From the NCBI RefSeq assembly GCF_050410775.1, contig NZ_CP191229.1: 64,000 bases of DNA; one strand, given 5' to 3'. Each line of letters begins with the position of its first letter. Position 1 is the first letter of the stretch. Position numbers and translations under genes: made by a program. This document shows, in pieces, positions 17,632 to 24,428 of the stretch. Origin of the DNA: Erwinia sp050410775. GTDB taxonomy: Bacteria; Pseudomonadota; Gammaproteobacteria; Enterobacterales; Enterobacteriaceae. The notes below the pieces were generated by a model. That model did not search any database and was not told the DNA's origin. It was given only the letters and a program-made list of their open reading frames with translations.

Positions 17632-18039
17632 TCATAGCTCCGTTATCCATAATCCGGCCTTGTGCAACCGGGCGCGACGCTGGGCCGCAATGATGTTTTT
17701 CTGGCGAGCATCATCACCTCTCATGCCGAATGCTTTCGTGCTTATGGTGATGGTTTTGCCAGCTCTGGGGATGATGCGTCGGGGGCGGGATTTCAGTGTG
17801 TAGGTGCGGTCGCGATTCCCCTCGCTGTCAATCTCCCACTCGCCTGCGCTGAATGAGGCTGTTTGTGTTTCTCTGAGCTGCCAGCGCATCTGGTTATGAA
17901 CCTCCTGTACCGGCATCTTCAGGATTCTGCCCAGTTCGGTGCCGGTCATTGGCCCCTTACTGAGTTGCCACACGGTTTTTTCCTTAAATCCATCATTCGG
18001 GCCGCCTTTGCCGCGGCGGTAGAAGGGGCTCTTTTTCAA
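17632..18039 (-). CDS. Basic protein with a winged-helix-like segment, 135 aa
   Basis: TTG is the likely start, because GGAGGTG lies 5 bp before it inside the exo stop region; no ATG is suitable. The central GPMTGTELGRILKMPVQEVHNQ looks like a helix-turn-helix, and the C-terminal third is rich in Arg/Lys. It could be a DNA-binding phage protein. Family not recognised. Confidence 0.65.
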   Translation of the reverse strand: MKKSPFYRRGKGGPNDGFKEKTVWQLSKGPMTGTELGRILKMPVQEVHNQMRWQLRETQTASFSAGEWEIDSEGNRDRTYTLKSRPRRIIPRAGKTITISTKAFGMRGDDARQKNIIAAQRRARLHKAGLWITEL

Positions 18040-18042
18040 CTC

Positions 18043-18726
18043 TCACCTCCACTGGTCGCCAAACTCAAAGCCTATTTCCGCCAAAGCCAGATCCATTTTT
18101 TCGATGAACTCCGGCACTGCTTCTTCAAAACTGGCGATATATTTCTCGTCGCGCTCGACGATGACGTGATGGATACCTTCGCGCTTCATGCGTGGGTCGT
18201 AATTTGCGAAATACCAGGCATCCTTGCCGGTTACCCACATGCTGTACTGCACCTGAGCCATATATGCCGACTTGATGGCATCAAAGCCTCCCAGCCGGAA
18301 TTTCATGAAATCGCGGGAAGTGAAGGGGCATTTCAGCTCAAGGCCGCACCCGTCGCTGCACAGGCCATCAGGCGAGCAGGCGGTGCGCATAGTTTCATCG
18401 CGGTATAGGATCGGCGCTTCGGTCACGTCTACGCCGGATGTGAATTCAAACAGCACCCGCGCTGACTCCTCGTGCTGCTTGCCCCACGCCAGCGCTTTCG
18501 CGTTAACCTCCGGCGCGACGCCAGTACAGACTTCAGCGAGTAGGGTGTGGAAGTACGAGGTTTTCATGTCTGGCCACTTTGTTCCGCTGCGTGGCCTGGC
18601 GATGACGTTTGAAACCTCAGAGGCGGTAATCACTCCGAGCCTCAGGCGTTGCCAGTCCTCGCTTCCTTGCTCAATTACCCGAACATCTACGCCAGTGCGC
18701 CTCAGGATAAGATCGGCCTCTATCAT
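18043..18726 (-). CDS. exo: Lambda-type 5'-3' exonuclease (Red alpha)
   Basis: The 227-residue protein is close to lambda Exo (226 aa): LRLGVITASEVSNVIARPRSG, SPDGLCSDGCGLELKCPFTSRDF and NYDPRMKREGIHHVI. The catalytic D and ELK motif of the YqaJ/lambda-exonuclease fold are present. It degrades one strand of duplex ends and loads the annealing protein. The start at 18726 overlaps recT by 4 bp (ATGA). It is paired here with a RecT-type, not Beta-type, partner. Confidence 0.97.
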   Translation of the reverse strand: MIEADLILRRTGVDVRVIEQGSEDWQRLRLGVITASEVSNVIARPRSGTKWPDMKTSYFHTLLAEVCTGVAPEVNAKALAWGKQHEESARVLFEFTSGVDVTEAPILYRDETMRTACSPDGLCSDGCGLELKCPFTSRDFMKFRLGGFDAIKSAYMAQVQYSMWVTGKDAWYFANYDPRMKREGIHHVIVERDEKYIASFEEAVPEFIEKMDLALAEIGFEFGDQWR

Positions 18727-19658
18727 GCTGCCGCCTTCGCTTTCTTTTGTAGAAAGTCCAGCGCTCGCACAGCTTCTGGCTCGGTCATATCTGCCGGAGA
18801 GGTGATAGGGCGCCGAAATATGTTGGAGCACAGCGGGAGCATGTCGGTATCCCACGTCTTATCCATCGTTAACAGTAGATCTGTAATGTTCTGGATTGTC
18901 TGCTCGCTGGCCGGAGATACGTCACGCTCTGGCGTCTTATCCTGATTGAAATTGATGCCTTCGCCGCCTTCGGTGTTCACGTAGTCGATAGCTGCGTCCA
19001 AGCGCTCACGGCGCGGCCAATACTTCGCAGCCTGCTTCACGACCGTCTTTAAAATCATCTGCTCTTCGTCAGTTACCCACGGGCATTTTTTCGAGCTGTC
19101 CTGCTGGTATTTCTTCCAGGCTTCTGAACGATCGCGGATGGAGAAAATATCCTCTGCCCGCATAGTGTGCGTCAGATAATCGCCTTCATCAGTTTTAACG
19201 ACGGCATAAGCGCCAACTACATCGCCGCGCTGCTCAATGGTGTCGAACTCGTTAAACTCATGCGTCGGCGGTCGGTCGATTCCGGTGCGCATAAATTTAT
19301 CGTTCTTTCTGACGATGGCTGACTGGCACCACTTAATTGCGCCTGACTGCTGGGCAATATGCATCAGGCCCATATAGCTGATATCGAGACAGATAGAACC
19401 TTTGCGAGGAACGAGATAAGCCAGTTTCTGCGCCGGATTCAATGTTATGCCGATGGCTGCGATATTCATTACAGCGCTGCGAGTGGTAACCTGATTTTGT
19501 GCTGCCACCTTCGCCAGAAAATCGTTGTTGGCGAATATCTGCATTGCGAATTCCAGCTCACGCTTGAACGTAAGCGACGGCTCCTTACACACCTGCTCAA
19601 ACTCGGCCTTGAGTGGGTTAACGATCTCGAATACCTGATTAACCAATTGCTGGTTCAT
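18723..19658 (-). CDS. recT: RecT-family single-strand annealing protein
   Basis: This 311-residue protein has the RecT signatures SAVMNIAAIGITLNPAQKLAYLVPR, SICLDISYMGLMHIAQ and KCPWVTDEEQMILKTVVKQAAKYWPR. It anneals complementary strands produced by the exonuclease. Lambda Exo normally works with Beta, so an Exo/RecT pair is a mosaic combination. It overlaps the upstream gene by 1 bp. Confidence 0.92.
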   Translation of the reverse strand: MNQQLVNQVFEIVNPLKAEFEQVCKEPSLTFKRELEFAMQIFANNDFLAKVAAQNQVTTRSAVMNIAAIGITLNPAQKLAYLVPRKGSICLDISYMGLMHIAQQSGAIKWCQSAIVRKNDKFMRTGIDRPPTHEFNEFDTIEQRGDVVGAYAVVKTDEGDYLTHTMRAEDIFSIRDRSEAWKKYQQDSSKKCPWVTDEEQMILKTVVKQAAKYWPRRERLDAAIDYVNTEGGEGINFNQDKTPERDVSPASEQTIQNITDLLLTMDKTWDTDMLPLCSNIFRRPITSPADMTEPEAVRALDFLQKKAKAAA

Positions 19659-19945
19659 TACGCCACTTCTCCCATAAATTCAGCCTCGCTATACAGCTTC
19701 TTCGCTTTAGCAAGGCAGACTGATTCGACAAATGCTGCGTATGCGTCCTGAGCTTCATCAGAGTCGAGGCCGACAAGGTAGGGATGAAACCCGCGGTGTG
19801 TCGGGTAGAAATCCATCGCGCATTCAGGGAAGCTGGTAGCCAGCTGATCCGCTTTATTGCGAATCCATTCATCCTTGAACAGCTGGCGCTCCTCGGCGCT
19901 CTGGCGGGCCATTTCTGCCCGGTCGTACATAGTGAATCTGCTCAT
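19658..19945 (-). CDS. Phage protein at the Gam position, 95 aa
   Basis: The product begins MSRFTMYDRAEMARQSAEER and contains YPTHRGFHPYLVGLDSDEA. It lies just upstream of recT/exo, where lambda has gam, but it is shorter than Gam (138 aa) and I see no similarity. Start at 19945 chosen for the 4-bp overlap with the preceding gene. Function unknown. Confidence 0.65.
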   Translation of the reverse strand: MSRFTMYDRAEMARQSAEERQLFKDEWIRNKADQLATSFPECAMDFYPTHRGFHPYLVGLDSDEAQDAYAAFVESVCLAKAKKLYSEAEFMGEVA

Positions 19946-20088
19946 TTCTTCACTCCCGGGCCAATGGCCTCTACCATCCATCGAATAAAGTCGAAGTCCT
20001 TCATGCGCTCTGCTGCTTCCTCTTTGCGCTGGCGCTCGGCTTCTTCCTGTTGCCTGCGGTAACTTTCCGTTGCTGACTGGCTGCTCAT
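19942..20088 (-). CDS. Small charged helical protein, 48 aa
   Basis: It begins MSSQSATESYRRQQEEAERQ and ends IRWMVEAIGPGVKK: a charged helix followed by a hydrophobic tail. It overlaps both neighbours by 4 bp, showing coupled translation. Position and size recall lambda kil (47 aa), but the sequence does not match, so no function is assigned. Confidence 0.6.
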   Translation of the reverse strand: MSSQSATESYRRQQEEAERQRKEEAAERMKDFDFIRWMVEAIGPGVKK

Positions 20089-20261
20089 GGCCGGCCCTCT
20101 GAACGCAAGAAATCAACCAGACGTTCCAGCAGACTCTTATGCGGCGGCGGAGTGAATGACGCGCTGGTCAGGATGTTTGAATGGTGAAACTGGATTGATT
20201 TAAATGCGTCGAAACTGGAGCCACCCACGCGGGCAGCCCCTGCAATAGCTAACTGTTGCAT
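20085..20261 (-). CDS. CIII-like protein, 58 aa (tentative)
   Basis: The start MQQLAIAGAARVGG resembles the MQYAIAGWPVAG opening of lambda CIII. The later SLLERLVDFLR resembles the amphipathic SLLERITRKLR core of CIII. The gene sits at the cIII position, between N and the recombination genes. CIII protects CII from FtsH and favours lysogeny; a lambda-like cII is present here. Middle and C-terminus differ from lambda, so the call rests on two short blocks plus synteny. AAGGAATAACCC precedes the start. Confidence 0.5.
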   Translation of the reverse strand: MQQLAIAGAARVGGSSFDAFKSIQFHHSNILTSASFTPPPHKSLLERLVDFLRSEGRP

Positions 20262-20334
20262 GGGTTATTCCTTTTATTGGTTTGTTTGCATAGCGATGCC
20301 CACTCAGTTGAATGAGCGTTGATATGCAGGCATG

Positions 20335-20357
20335 AAAAAGGCCCACCGGAGTGAGCC
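20335..20357 (-). terminator. Terminator in the leftward operon (tL-type)
   Basis: On the minus strand GGCTCAC-TCCG-GTGGGCC (one T-G pair) is followed by TTTTTC. It lies upstream of the CIII-like gene, so N-dependent readthrough would be needed for recombination and excision genes. Confidence 0.65.
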
Positions 20358-20413
20358 AAAAGAAGTGTGTCGAGAAATATCGTAATGCCCTCTGAGTAGA
20401 AGGCATTGCGGTG

Positions 20414-20713
20414 TCACTCAAACCACTTTGAGGCGAGGTAAGCCGCCCCGGCAATCTTGTGTTCGTGTTTTGGCTCAAAGTCAGCCAGGCAGGCCTGAAT
20501 ATTCAGCATTGCCCACTTTCCATTTATGCCATCCTTTGGCTTTGGCCATTTATCCTTACTCAGGCCACTGAAAAACCAATTGCTGATAAAAGAGTTCCAC
20601 TTATTACTGTCTCTCTTGAACTCCGCAGGTATCTGAGAAAATGTGGGCAGTATCTTCATAGCTTTACCACCAAAGGCGATATCAAGCTGGGTTACTTCGA
20701 TCGGTTTTTGCAT
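20414..20713 (-). CDS. Conserved phage early protein, 99 aa
   Basis: It begins MQKPIEVTQLDIAFGGKAMK and ends AGAAYLASKWFE. AGGAGAAGAGG lies directly before the ATG. It is probably soluble with several tryptophans (WNSFISNWFFSGL). It is part of the N-to-cIII accessory block of the leftward operon. Function unknown. Confidence 0.7.
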   Translation of the reverse strand: MQKPIEVTQLDIAFGGKAMKILPTFSQIPAEFKRDSNKWNSFISNWFFSGLSKDKWPKPKDGINGKWAMLNIQACLADFEPKHEHKIAGAAYLASKWFE

Positions 20714-20732
20714 CCTCTTCTCCTGTCAGTGG

Positions 20733-21014
20733 TTACTGGCCCAATGCCTTATTAATGGCAGCGCGGGCCATATCGAATTCATCCGTTGCTCTGTCAGCTA
20801 CACGAACTACAGCCTGAAGAGCCTCAAGCAGCTCAGGAGCGGCAGCTATCAGATTGGCGTTGGCGGCCTGAAAATCAGGGTTACCATCAAACTCAACCCA
20901 CGCTACTGGATTAATCATCCCGTAGGATTGGTCGTCATCTTTACTGACCGGACCGATACTTCTATCGGTTTTTGATGCAATCCACGGACCAGGCATCCCC
21001 ATAAACTTACTCAT
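20733..21014 (-). CDS. Conserved phage early protein, 93 aa
   Basis: The segment ANANLIAAAPELLEALQAVV is a motif widely seen in small proteins of lambdoid and other phages. The N-terminal part (MSKFMGMPGPWIASKTDRS) is also typical of that group. GGAGGGGTT precedes the start. Function unknown. Confidence 0.75.
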   Translation of the reverse strand: MSKFMGMPGPWIASKTDRSIGPVSKDDDQSYGMINPVAWVEFDGNPDFQAANANLIAAAPELLEALQAVVRVADRATDEFDMARAAINKALGQ

Positions 21015-21069
21015 AACCCCTCCTGCGGCTTATCGCCGGCGTAAAAAAAGGCCGCCCTGTGGCAACCAG

Positions 21070-21300
21070 TTAGTCGTTATCGATAAAAGCTAGCGTTGGA
21101 ATGAGCTTGCAGTCGCCATCACCGAACATCGCCCGTACATCTCGGGATTCGCTTATCTCTGAAGCCGGTATATCCACGGAGACTCGATAGAAATCTCCAC
21201 GTTGCTTGTATTCAACCTTGCAGCTGAACTGGCTAAGCGGCCTGATAAATACACCTAGCGGCTTCAGCTTGTTGAAGGTTTCTTCAATCTTGCTTGTCAT
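21070..21300 (-). CDS. Hypothetical phage protein, 76 aa
   Basis: It begins MTSKIEETFNKLKPLGVFIR, then shows alternating beta-like segments (CKVEYKQRGDFYRVSVDI) and an acidic end. AGGAGTGACAG precedes the ATG. It is the first gene after N in the leftward operon. Family not recognised. Confidence 0.65.
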   Translation of the reverse strand: MTSKIEETFNKLKPLGVFIRPLSQFSCKVEYKQRGDFYRVSVDIPASEISESRDVRAMFGDGDCKLIPTLAFIDND

Positions 21301-21421
21301 CTGTCACTCCTACGGCAGCGCCGCTGTTAATATTTTGATTTCCCGCACAGCCGGAGACGACCGTAAAACGGTATCGCCAGCCTCCCACGCAATGCTCTGG
21401 TGAAGCGCACGGTTGTCATGC

Positions 21422-21691
21422 TCACCGCGCCGATACCGAATCAGTCTTCTTCCGATGCCCAGCGCAGAAGATTGCGATCTCCGGCAGGCACAAAGCGCCA
21501 CCCTCATGCGGACTCCGCAGAGAAGGGGACGACACTGCTTTGGATACGTTAATGCTGCATCCTGTGGCCGCTGTGGCGACCTGACGAGCGAGGCGCATAT
21601 CTTCGCTTACCTGCTCACGTTTAGCGGCTCTACGTGCTCTGTAGCGGCTCTTGGCGTTATCTTTTGCCAGATACGTAATCACTACTGTCAT
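21422..21691 (-). CDS. N: Early antitermination protein N (P22 gp24-like)
   Basis: The 89-residue protein opens MTVVITYLAKDNAKSRYRAR. The arginine-rich stretch NAKSRYRARRAAKREQ matches the boxB-binding helix of P22 N. The C-terminus (LPEIAIFCAGHRKKTDSVSA) matches the LPGVALYAAGHRKSKQ end of P22-type N as I recall it. It should bind nut RNA hairpins and RNA polymerase so that early terminators are read through. First gene of the leftward operon, with GGAGGTACTT upstream. Confidence 0.85.
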   Translation of the reverse strand: MTVVITYLAKDNAKSRYRARRAAKREQVSEDMRLARQVATAATGCSINVSKAVSSPSLRSPHEGGALCLPEIAIFCAGHRKKTDSVSAR

Positions 21692-21713
21692 AAGTACCTC
21701 CGTTAATTGGCTT

Positions 21714-21784
21714 AGGTGGTGTGGTCTGGAATCGAACCAGAGGTACAGCTGCTATGCCCGCGTCTGCCACTGCGCTACCACACC
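21714..21784 (-). ncRNA. tRNA-like cloverleaf in the pL leader
   Basis: Minus-strand GGTGTGG pairs perfectly with CCACACC (7-bp acceptor-like stem). A perfect T-arm follows (TCTGG-TTCGATT-CCAGA). D-arm pairs 10-25, 11-24 and 12-23 with a GG-containing loop are present, and A at the discriminator position is followed by CCT. The anticodon arm is irregular (one C-A mismatch, no U33) and no variable loop fits. It is therefore a tRNA mimic or decayed tRNA rather than an ordinary tRNA gene. Confidence 0.6.
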
Positions 21785-21806
21785 CCAAAGCCAACTGCAC
21801 TTTGGT

Positions 21807-21850
21807 TTCCTCCTGTCAGAGAGGAACATTCCCATCAATTTTAAAGAGCA
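21807..21850 (-). promoter_or_regulatory. Candidate nutL (boxA and boxB)
   Basis: On the minus strand boxA TGCTCTTTAA (21850-21841) is followed 14 nt later by a hairpin TTCCTC / GAGGAA closing a loop that contains GACA (21826-21807). Order, spacing and position between pL and N fit a nut site. The loop resembles the GACAA loop of P22 boxB. Confidence 0.65.
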
Positions 21851-21890
21851 TCGGCTTCCTGCCGGGTGGTGCGTCCTGCTGATGGGATAA

Positions 21891-21954
21891 AATATACAGA
21901 CAAAACTGTTAAATGGTCAACAGGTAAAACTGTATTATGTTCATTCAAAACTGT
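21891..21954 (-). promoter_or_regulatory. Leftward promoter pL with operators OL1-OL3
   Basis: On the minus strand -35 TTGACC (21920-21915) and -10 TATATT (21896-21891) are 18 bp apart. ACAG-N6-CTGT operators lie at 21896-21909 and 21920-21933, overlapping the promoter. A half-conserved third (TCAT-N6-CTGT) lies at 21941-21954. Spacings between centres are 24 and 21 bp. The same palindrome recurs at OR. Confidence 0.85.
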
Positions 21955-21994
21955 ATGACCCTGTATTTGAAACAGATTTAATTTTGTAAAGGCG

Positions 21995-22016
21995 AAAAAA
22001 AACCGCCCTGAGGCGG
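21995..22016 (-). terminator. Terminator of cI
   Basis: Minus-strand CCGCC-TCAG-GGCGG followed by eight T. It ends cI transcription before the OL region. Confidence 0.85.
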
Positions 22017-22034
22017 CTTCTTTGTTAGGAGGGA

Positions 22035-22664
22035 TTATCTTTTTCTGCGGTATATGCGGTGTTCTACCATCGTTCCAACAATAGTGATGTGATGCTCGGC
22101 ACTGTTCATCGAAGGGTAGTCGTTATTAAGTGGAACTAATTCAAAGTGTTGAACGCCATCTTTTATTGTTGTTGGCCTATATTTCTTGAATGTGGCTTCA
22201 TGCTCCCCATTCTTAGCGACAACAAACTCTCCAGGGTGAGGTTCGATCTCGGGATCGACGATGATGACATCCCCGGCCTTAAAATCCGGCTCCATAGAGT
22301 CCCCTACAATGCGTAAGGCGAAAGTGTATTGTGACCAGTCCATGTCCGTCATTACATACTCAAAGCTGCCATCTAAGGCTTCTATGGGGCTTTTAACTGC
22401 GAGCTCGCCCGCCTGAACATAGCTGATCAATGGAATCCTCCTTGTATTGATCTCGCTGACCGGCAGGAAAACTCCACCATTCATAAGCCACGCGGGATCG
22501 CATTTAAGCGCCTCTGCTATACCGACAATATTGCGAGGCTTAAGAGTCTTGCCATCTTCAATACTAGCCCAGGATTGCTGCCTGATCCCCGCCTTTTCAG
22601 CCGCCTCGGACTGAGGTATGCCAATTTCTAATCTTCGTTTTTTGACTCTATCTGCAAGGCTCAT
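22035..22664 (-). CDS. cI: CI-type prophage repressor
   Basis: The 209-residue protein has an N-terminal helix-turn-helix (IPQSEAAEKAGIRQQSWASIE) and a C-terminal S24 self-cleavage domain. The Ala85-Gly86 cleavage site (YVQAGE), the nucleophile Ser123 (GDSMEP) and Lys160 (ATFKKY) are all present. SOS/RecA-stimulated autocleavage and induction are therefore expected. The start at 22664 follows GGAGAGGAACCT. It is divergent from cro across three operators. Recognition-helix residues (RQQS) are identical in Cro. Confidence 0.95.
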   Translation of the reverse strand: MSLADRVKKRRLEIGIPQSEAAEKAGIRQQSWASIEDGKTLKPRNIVGIAEALKCDPAWLMNGGVFLPVSEINTRRIPLISYVQAGELAVKSPIEALDGSFEYVMTDMDWSQYTFALRIVGDSMEPDFKAGDVIIVDPEIEPHPGEFVVAKNGEHEATFKKYRPTTIKDGVQHFELVPLNNDYPSMNSAEHHITIVGTMVEHRIYRRKR

Positions 22665-22692
22665 AGGTTCCTCTCCATTTGTATCAATCCTC

Positions 22693-22751
22693 ACAGGCAA
22701 AACTGTATTTGACAAACAGATTTATCTGTCGGAGAATACAGTTAAAACTGT
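22693..22751 (+). promoter_or_regulatory. Right operator region OR1-OR3 and promoter pR
   Basis: Three perfect ACAG-N6-CTGT palindromes lie at 22693-22706 (OR3), 22716-22729 (OR2) and 22738-22751 (OR1), centres 23 and 22 bp apart. pR has -35 TTGACA (22709-22714) and -10 GAGAAT (22732-22737) with a 17-bp spacer, covered by OR2 and abutted by OR1. pRM for cI must read leftward from the OR3 side. Confidence 0.9.
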
Positions 22752-22763
22752 GGAGGTGAATAA

Positions 22764-22979
22764 ATGGATACATTTTCTCAACGCCTCAAGCAGAAGCGAC
22801 TGGAACGCAATATGACCCAGGCGCAGTTGGCTGATAAGGCAGGTATGCGACAGCAGTCCATCCAGTCTATTGAGTCCGGCGTAACAAAGCGTTCTCGCTT
22901 TCTGTTTGAGCTAGCTGTGGCGCTTCAGTGTGATGCCAATTGGCTGATGTACGGCACTAAACGCAACAAGGCAGCATAA
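22764..22979 (+). CDS. cro: Cro repressor
   Basis: This 71-residue helix-turn-helix protein starts MDTFSQRLKQKRLERNMTQA. Its recognition segment AGMRQQSIQSIE nearly matches that of CI (AGIRQQSWASIE), as expected for proteins reading the same operators. GGAGGTGAATAA precedes the ATG. First gene of the rightward operon. Confidence 0.93.
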   Translation: MDTFSQRLKQKRLERNMTQAQLADKAGMRQQSIQSIESGVTKRSRFLFELAVALQCDANWLMYGTKRNKAA

Positions 22980-22986
22980 GTAACAC

Positions 22987-23030
22987 CGCTCTTTAAAACT
23001 CTGAAGCCGCTCCCGCCTAATCGCAGGAGC
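22987..23030 (+). promoter_or_regulatory. Candidate nutR (boxA and boxB)
   Basis: BoxA CGCTCTTTAA (22987-22996) starts 7 bp after the cro stop. It is followed by a hairpin GCTCC / GGAGC (23009-23030) with an inner GC/GC pair around CTAATC. The position matches nutR of lambdoid phages. The loop differs from that of the candidate nutL. Confidence 0.6.
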
Positions 23031-23093
23031 AACAATGTGGAGCCCCACGGTTTCCACACGTAATTAACTAAACAACATCATGGAATTTACAGA

Positions 23094-23390
23094 ATGGAAA
23101 ACGCAAAGAAACGCAACGAGGCGCTGCGCATTGAAAGCGCTCTGCTGAACAAGATTGCGATCATCGGCACCGAGAAAACAGCTTCAGCTATCGGCGTTGA
23201 TAAAGCACAGGTCAGTCGCTGGAAAAGGGACTGGATACCGAAGATGTCGATGTTACTGGCCGTGCTTGAATGGGGCGTCGTGGATGACGAGATGGCTCAT
23301 TTAGCCAGACAGGTTGCTTCGATACTCACAAAGAAAAAATCCCCGGCTGCGCTAACAGCTGAGGATTCTCAAATAACCATTGATTTTTAA
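23094..23390 (+). CDS. cII: CII transcriptional activator
   Basis: The 98-residue protein is nearly identical to lambda CII (97 aa) across the first 80 residues: KRNEALRIESALLNKIAIIG, GVDKAQVSRWKRDWIPKMSM and LLAVLEWGVVDDEMAHLARQ. It activates pRE and other lysogeny promoters by binding TTGC repeats on the face of the -35 region. The C-terminal tail, the FtsH-sensitive part in lambda, differs. Confidence 0.97.
   Translation: MENAKKRNEALRIESALLNKIAIIGTEKTASAIGVDKAQVSRWKRDWIPKMSMLLAVLEWGVVDDEMAHLARQVASILTKKKSPAALTAEDSQITIDF
23103..23116 (-). promoter_or_regulatory. CII-binding site of pRE
   Basis: On the minus strand TTGC-GTTTCT-TTGC lies inside the start of cII. Lambda pRE has TTGC-N6-TTGC at the same place. 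Transcription from here runs back through cro antisense into cI. Confidence 0.85.
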
Positions 23391-23414
23391 CTGGATCAAT
23401 CAACAGGAATAATT

Positions 23415-23558
23415 ATGCCAAAGAAACACACCGTTTACCAGGCAACGATGCACAAAAACCTTGCCCGAATCGAATTCTGCAAAGGCTTCAATCCAAAGAT
23501 CGCTGAAAAGCTGAAAACCATCCTGGAAGAGCATAAAGCGAAGGAGAAACGGCAATGA
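23415..23558 (+). CDS. Small phage protein between cII and O, 47 aa
   Basis: A basic helical peptide begins MPKKHTVYQATMHKNLARIE and ends EEHKAKEKRQ. ACAGGAATAATT precedes it and its stop overlaps the start of the replication gene by 4 bp. P22 has a similarly placed orf48 (from memory). Function unknown. Confidence 0.75.
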   Translation: MPKKHTVYQATMHKNLARIEFCKGFNPKIAEKLKTILEEHKAKEKRQ

Positions 23559-24424
23559 CAGTCGTAAGAAAACTATCTGATTATCGCCCTTCATCAGAGG
23601 GTATGGAGCGTCGCGTGGCTCAACTGGAGGATGGGTATACCCGTCTTGCTAATGCGCTGTATGACGAGCTTATCGGTGCTGATTTAACAAAGAATCAGAG
23701 CAAGGTAGCACACGCCATTTGCCGTAAAACATATGGCTTTGGAAAAAAAATGGACCGCATTGCCGATAGCCAGCTTGCAGAGCTAACAAGACTTCCCCGG
23801 CAGAAAGTGAACAAGGCTAAAAACGAGTTGATCGCTATGCGCGTGATACTCCGTGATGGCAACAAAATCGGCCCAAATAAAGAGGTATCTCAGTGGCAAA
23901 TCGAAGGGTGTCACTACTCTGGTGATAATGTCACTGCATTGGTGACAAATAAAGTCACCAAAACGGTGACAGGGGTGTCACCAAAACAGAGTCACACAAA
24001 AGAAACTATTACAAAAGAAAAGAAAGAAAGTAATAAAACATTGTCCGAACAAGTTCAGACGATACCCGAAAAAGCCCCTAAGCCTGCAAACAAGAATCAG
24101 GAAACCGATGAAGCTTTCGAGTCATTTTTTTGGCGTGCAGGAATGGTGAAGTTAGGCAAGCAAAAAGCAGTTGCGGCTTTCAGGTCTCAATTTCAGGCGT
24201 GGCGGAAAGAGTCTGGCGGAACCCCTCAGCAGTTTGCGCAGATGTTGGCAGAAGATATTACCATCCGGCTAGGAAAGCAGTATGGCTTCGATAAGCTTCA
24301 TCCAACCTCTTACCTCAACGGCAAGCGCTGGCAGGACGAGAAGCCAGAAGCGGCGCCTGTAACCAGTAACGTTAAATCAGCAATCACGGTATCCAAGTCT
24401 GGCTACGTGTTTATCGACAGGTGA
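23555..24424 (+). CDS. O: Replication initiator, lambda O-like
   Basis: The 289-residue protein has an N-terminal phage replication O winged-helix domain: LYDELIGADLTKNQSKVAHA, ICRKTYGFGKKMDRIADSQL, RLPRQKVNKAKNELI. It should bind the iterons lying within its own coding sequence. The middle (residues about 145-190) is low-complexity and encoded by the origin. The C-terminal domain (FWRAGMVKLGKQKAVAAFRS) probably recruits the adjacent helicase. Here a primase-helicase replaces lambda P. Confidence 0.88.
   Translation: MTVVRKLSDYRPSSEGMERRVAQLEDGYTRLANALYDELIGADLTKNQSKVAHAICRKTYGFGKKMDRIADSQLAELTRLPRQKVNKAKNELIAMRVILRDGNKIGPNKEVSQWQIEGCHYSGDNVTALVTNKVTKTVTGVSPKQSHTKETITKEKKESNKTLSEQVQTIPEKAPKPANKNQETDEAFESFFWRAGMVKLGKQKAVAAFRSQFQAWRKESGGTPQQFAQMLAEDITIRLGKQYGFDKLHPTSYLNGKRWQDEKPEAAPVTSNVKSAITVSKSGYVFIDR
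23908..24045 (+). other. Predicted prophage replication origin (iterons in O)
   Basis: Four imperfect dyads built from TGTCAC/GGTGACA units start near 23909, 23929, 23953 and 23976, spaced 20-24 bp. They are followed by an A-rich stretch (about 23997-24040), the likely unwinding element. This mirrors lambda ori: iterons plus an AT-rich region within gene O. Confidence 0.8.
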
Positions 24425-24428
24425 TCGC

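Noticed and set aside
19942..20088. kil homologue
   Set aside because: Right size and place, but no sequence resemblance to lambda Kil.
21310..21507. 65-codon frame overlapping the end of N
   Set aside because: Very Arg/Ser-rich, overlaps N by 86 bp in another frame and has only a weak ribosome site; I could not support it as a gene.
21961..21975. CTGT-N7-ACAG near OL that looks like a LexA box
   Set aside because: The spacer is 7, not 8, and the site lies among phage operators; not counted as SOS control.
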